From JBCDCP01 sp039181495 (GTDB lineage Bacteria > Pseudomonadota > Alphaproteobacteria > Rhizobiales > Tepidamorphaceae), in the NCBI GenBank assembly GCA_039181495.1, contig JBCDCP010000131.1, positions 1-7,899 of the forward strand: a stretch of 7,899 nucleotides of DNA, in the 5' to 3' direction. Below are positions 6,387 through 7,899 of this stretch, piece after piece. The position numbers and the translations under genes are program-made. Numbering within the stretch: the stretch's first letter is position 1; the number at the start of each line of letters is the position of its first letter. Below the pieces are notes generated by a model. It worked only from the letters and a program-made list of their open reading frames with translations. It was not told the DNA's origin and searched no databases.

Positions 6387-7899
6387 TCAGATCTTCCCTG
6401 AGATCTCGTTGGAGAAGTGTTTCATCGTCAGCCTGATCGGGTTTGGCGCGGCTTGGCCAAGCCCGCAGATCGAGGCATCGCCCATCGCCTGGCAGAGCTC
6501 TTCCAACAGCGGCTGGTCCCAAACGTCCTGCTGCATCAGCTTGACCGCTTTTTCACAGCCGACGCGGCATGGCGTGCACTGGCCACAGCTTTCGTCTTCG
6601 AAGAAGCGCAGCATATTGAGCGCGGCGTCTCTTGCATGATCGTGGTCCGACAAGACCACCACCGCGGCTGAACCGATAAAGGTGCCGTGCTGCTGAAGAA
6701 CGTCGAAATCGAGCGGGATGTCGCCCATCGATGCCGGAAGCAGCCCCGAAGAGGGGCCGCCGGGCTGATAGGCCTTGAAGGTATGGCCATCCAGCATTCC
6801 GCCGCTGGCCTCTACGACATCGAGAATGGTTGAGCCTGCCGGCAACAGGTGCACGCCCGGGTTCTTGACCCGGCCCGACACCGAAAATGACCGCAGACCC
6901 TTGCGGCCGTTTCTCTCGACGCTTGAGAGAATTTCGGGTCCCTCGCGCATGATGCGCGCAACCCAGTAGAGCGTCTCGATATTGTTGACGAGCGTCGGCT
7001 GCCCGAAAATTCCGACTTGGGCGACAAAGGGCGGGCGGTGGCGCGGCAGCCCGCGCTTGCCTTCGATCGACTCGATCATCGCCGACTCTTCGCCGCAGAT
7101 ATAGGCGCCCGCACCCCGCCGGAGATCGATATATCCGGGCTCGACCAGACCGGCCTTTTCAAGATTGCGGATCTCGCGGCGCAGGATTTCCAGAACCGCC
7201 GGATACTCATCGCGCATATAGATGAAGCAGGTGTCTGCCTCGACGGCCCATGCGGCGATCAGCATCCCCTCGAGAAACAGATGCGGGGTGCGTTCCAGGT
7301 AGTATCGATCCTTGAACGTCCCCGGTTCGCCCTCATCACCGTTGACGGCGAGGTAGCGGGGGCCATCTTCGGCCCGTACAAAGCCCCATTTCCGGCCAGA
7401 CGGGAAGCCGGCACCGCCGAGACCGCGCAGGCCGGAATCGAGCAGTGTCTGCTGAACCGTTTCGAAATCGCCGTTCTGGCGCAGTTCGGCCAGTTGCTCA
7501 TAACCGCCAGCGGCTTTGTAGTCATCAAAGCTCTGATAGTCGGGCAGGTGTGCGTGGGTGTCGCCCTGTTCGATTGCCACGTCCACCTTCTCGGGTGTTG
7601 CGTGGTCGATATGGTTATGGCCGATTTCGAGCACCGGCGCAGTGTCGCAGCGCCCCATGCAGGGTGCGCGCAGAACGCGAACCTCGGACGGGTCCAAGCC
7701 ATTTTCGAGTTCGCGCTTCAGCTGCTGGGCGCCGGCCAATTCACACGACAGCGAGTCACACACGCGGATCGTCAATGCTGGCGGCGGAGCCTCGCCTTCT
7801 CTGACCACGTCGAAATGCGCATAAAACGTAGCAACTTCATATACTTCCGCCATCGGAAGGCGCATCTCTTCGGCCAGCGCGCGCAGGTGCCGGGCGGAC
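6387..7899 (-). CDS. fdhB: NAD-dependent formate dehydrogenase beta subunit (NuoE-NuoF fusion), 5' end outside window
   Basis: This subunit takes electrons from FdhA and reduces NAD+ at FMN. The frame is open to the right edge: in-frame codons before the ATG at 7865 read SARHLRALAEE, which continues the NuoE-like fold, so that ATG is internal and the true start lies beyond 7899. Counting from that Met: a NuoE thioredoxin-like [2Fe-2S] domain with C36, C41, C69, C73; then a NuoF domain with GLRGLGGAGFPSGRKWGF (145-162), NGDEGEPGTFKDR (175-187) and GAGAYICGEES (251-261) for FMN and NADH; and a 4Fe-4S site C427, C430, C433, C467. NuoE and NuoF are one chain here, as in Methylorubrum Fdh1B, unlike the separate FdsG/FdsB of Rhodobacter or Cupriavidus. 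It ends TGA-C-ATG into fdhA. A few dozen N-terminal residues are probably missing. Confidence 0.93.
   Translation of the reverse strand, partial: SARHLRALAEEMRLPMAEVYEVATFYAHFDVVREGEAPPPALTIRVCDSLSCELAGAQQLKRELENGLDPSEVRVLRAPCMGRCDTAPVLEIGHNHIDHATPEKVDVAIEQGDTHAHLPDYQSFDDYKAAGGYEQLAELRQNGDFETVQQTLLDSGLRGLGGAGFPSGRKWGFVRAEDGPRYLAVNGDEGEPGTFKDRYYLERTPHLFLEGMLIAAWAVEADTCFIYMRDEYPAVLEILRREIRNLEKAGLVEPGYIDLRRGAGAYICGEESAMIESIEGKRGLPRHRPPFVAQVGIFGQPTLVNNIETLYWVARIMREGPEILSSVERNGRKGLRSFSVSGRVKNPGVHLLPAGSTILDVVEASGGMLDGHTFKAYQPGGPSSGLLPASMGDIPLDFDVLQQHGTFIGSAAVVVLSDHDHARDAALNMLRFFEDESCGQCTPCRVGCEKAVKLMQQDVWDQPLLEELCQAMGDASICGLGQAAPNPIRLTMKHFSNEISGKI

Noticed and set aside
7863..7865. ATG at 7865 as the start of fdhB
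   Set aside because: The frame stays open upstream and encodes NuoE-like sequence (LRALAEE before MRLP), so the Met is internal.

Overview
The window looks like chromosomal DNA (GC-rich) from a serine-cycle methylotroph, most likely an alphaproteobacterium of the Hyphomicrobiales type. I infer this from the gene set and from close resemblance of the predicted malyl-CoA lyase, malate thiokinase and formate dehydrogenase to what I remember of the Methylobacterium/Methylorubrum enzymes. No database search was possible. I saw no mobile element, CRISPR array, tRNA or rRNA.

Layout, left to right. (1) Minus strand, 1-292: the start of mtkA (malate thiokinase beta subunit), running off the left edge. 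(2) Minus strand, 344-1588: a class V PLP aminotransferase, immediately upstream of mtkA and probably in the same operon. It is the positional candidate for serine-glyoxylate aminotransferase, but its sequence is divergent. (3) 1589-1799: a divergent control region with a perfect TATAAT box and three copies of a NarL-like heptamer (TTGGGTA/TACCCAT/ATGGGTA). (4) Plus strand, 1800-2447: a NarL/FixJ-type (LuxR HTH) regulator with a degenerate receiver domain and a TTG start. (5) Plus strand, 2539-3513: mcl (malyl-CoA lyase), 324 residues, with all expected active-site residues. (6) 3514-3598: a short convergent gap with two hairpins. (7) Minus strand, 3599-7899: fdhB (NuoE-NuoF fusion, cut by the right edge) followed by fdhA, separated by one base. 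Together they encode a two-subunit NAD-dependent molybdenum/tungsten formate dehydrogenase.

How the genes work together. MtkAB would activate malate to malyl-CoA, and Mcl would cleave it to acetyl-CoA and glyoxylate. The aminotransferase would turn glyoxylate into glycine using serine (or alanine) as donor. FdhAB would oxidise formate to CO2 and make NADH. This joins the glyoxylate-regenerating half of the serine cycle to the terminal energy-yielding step of C1 oxidation, with a dedicated regulator between the two divergent carbon-assimilation arms.

No wholly new system is evident. The most interesting items are the non-classical aminotransferase, the probable phosphorylation-independent regulator, and the heptamer array between the divergent units.
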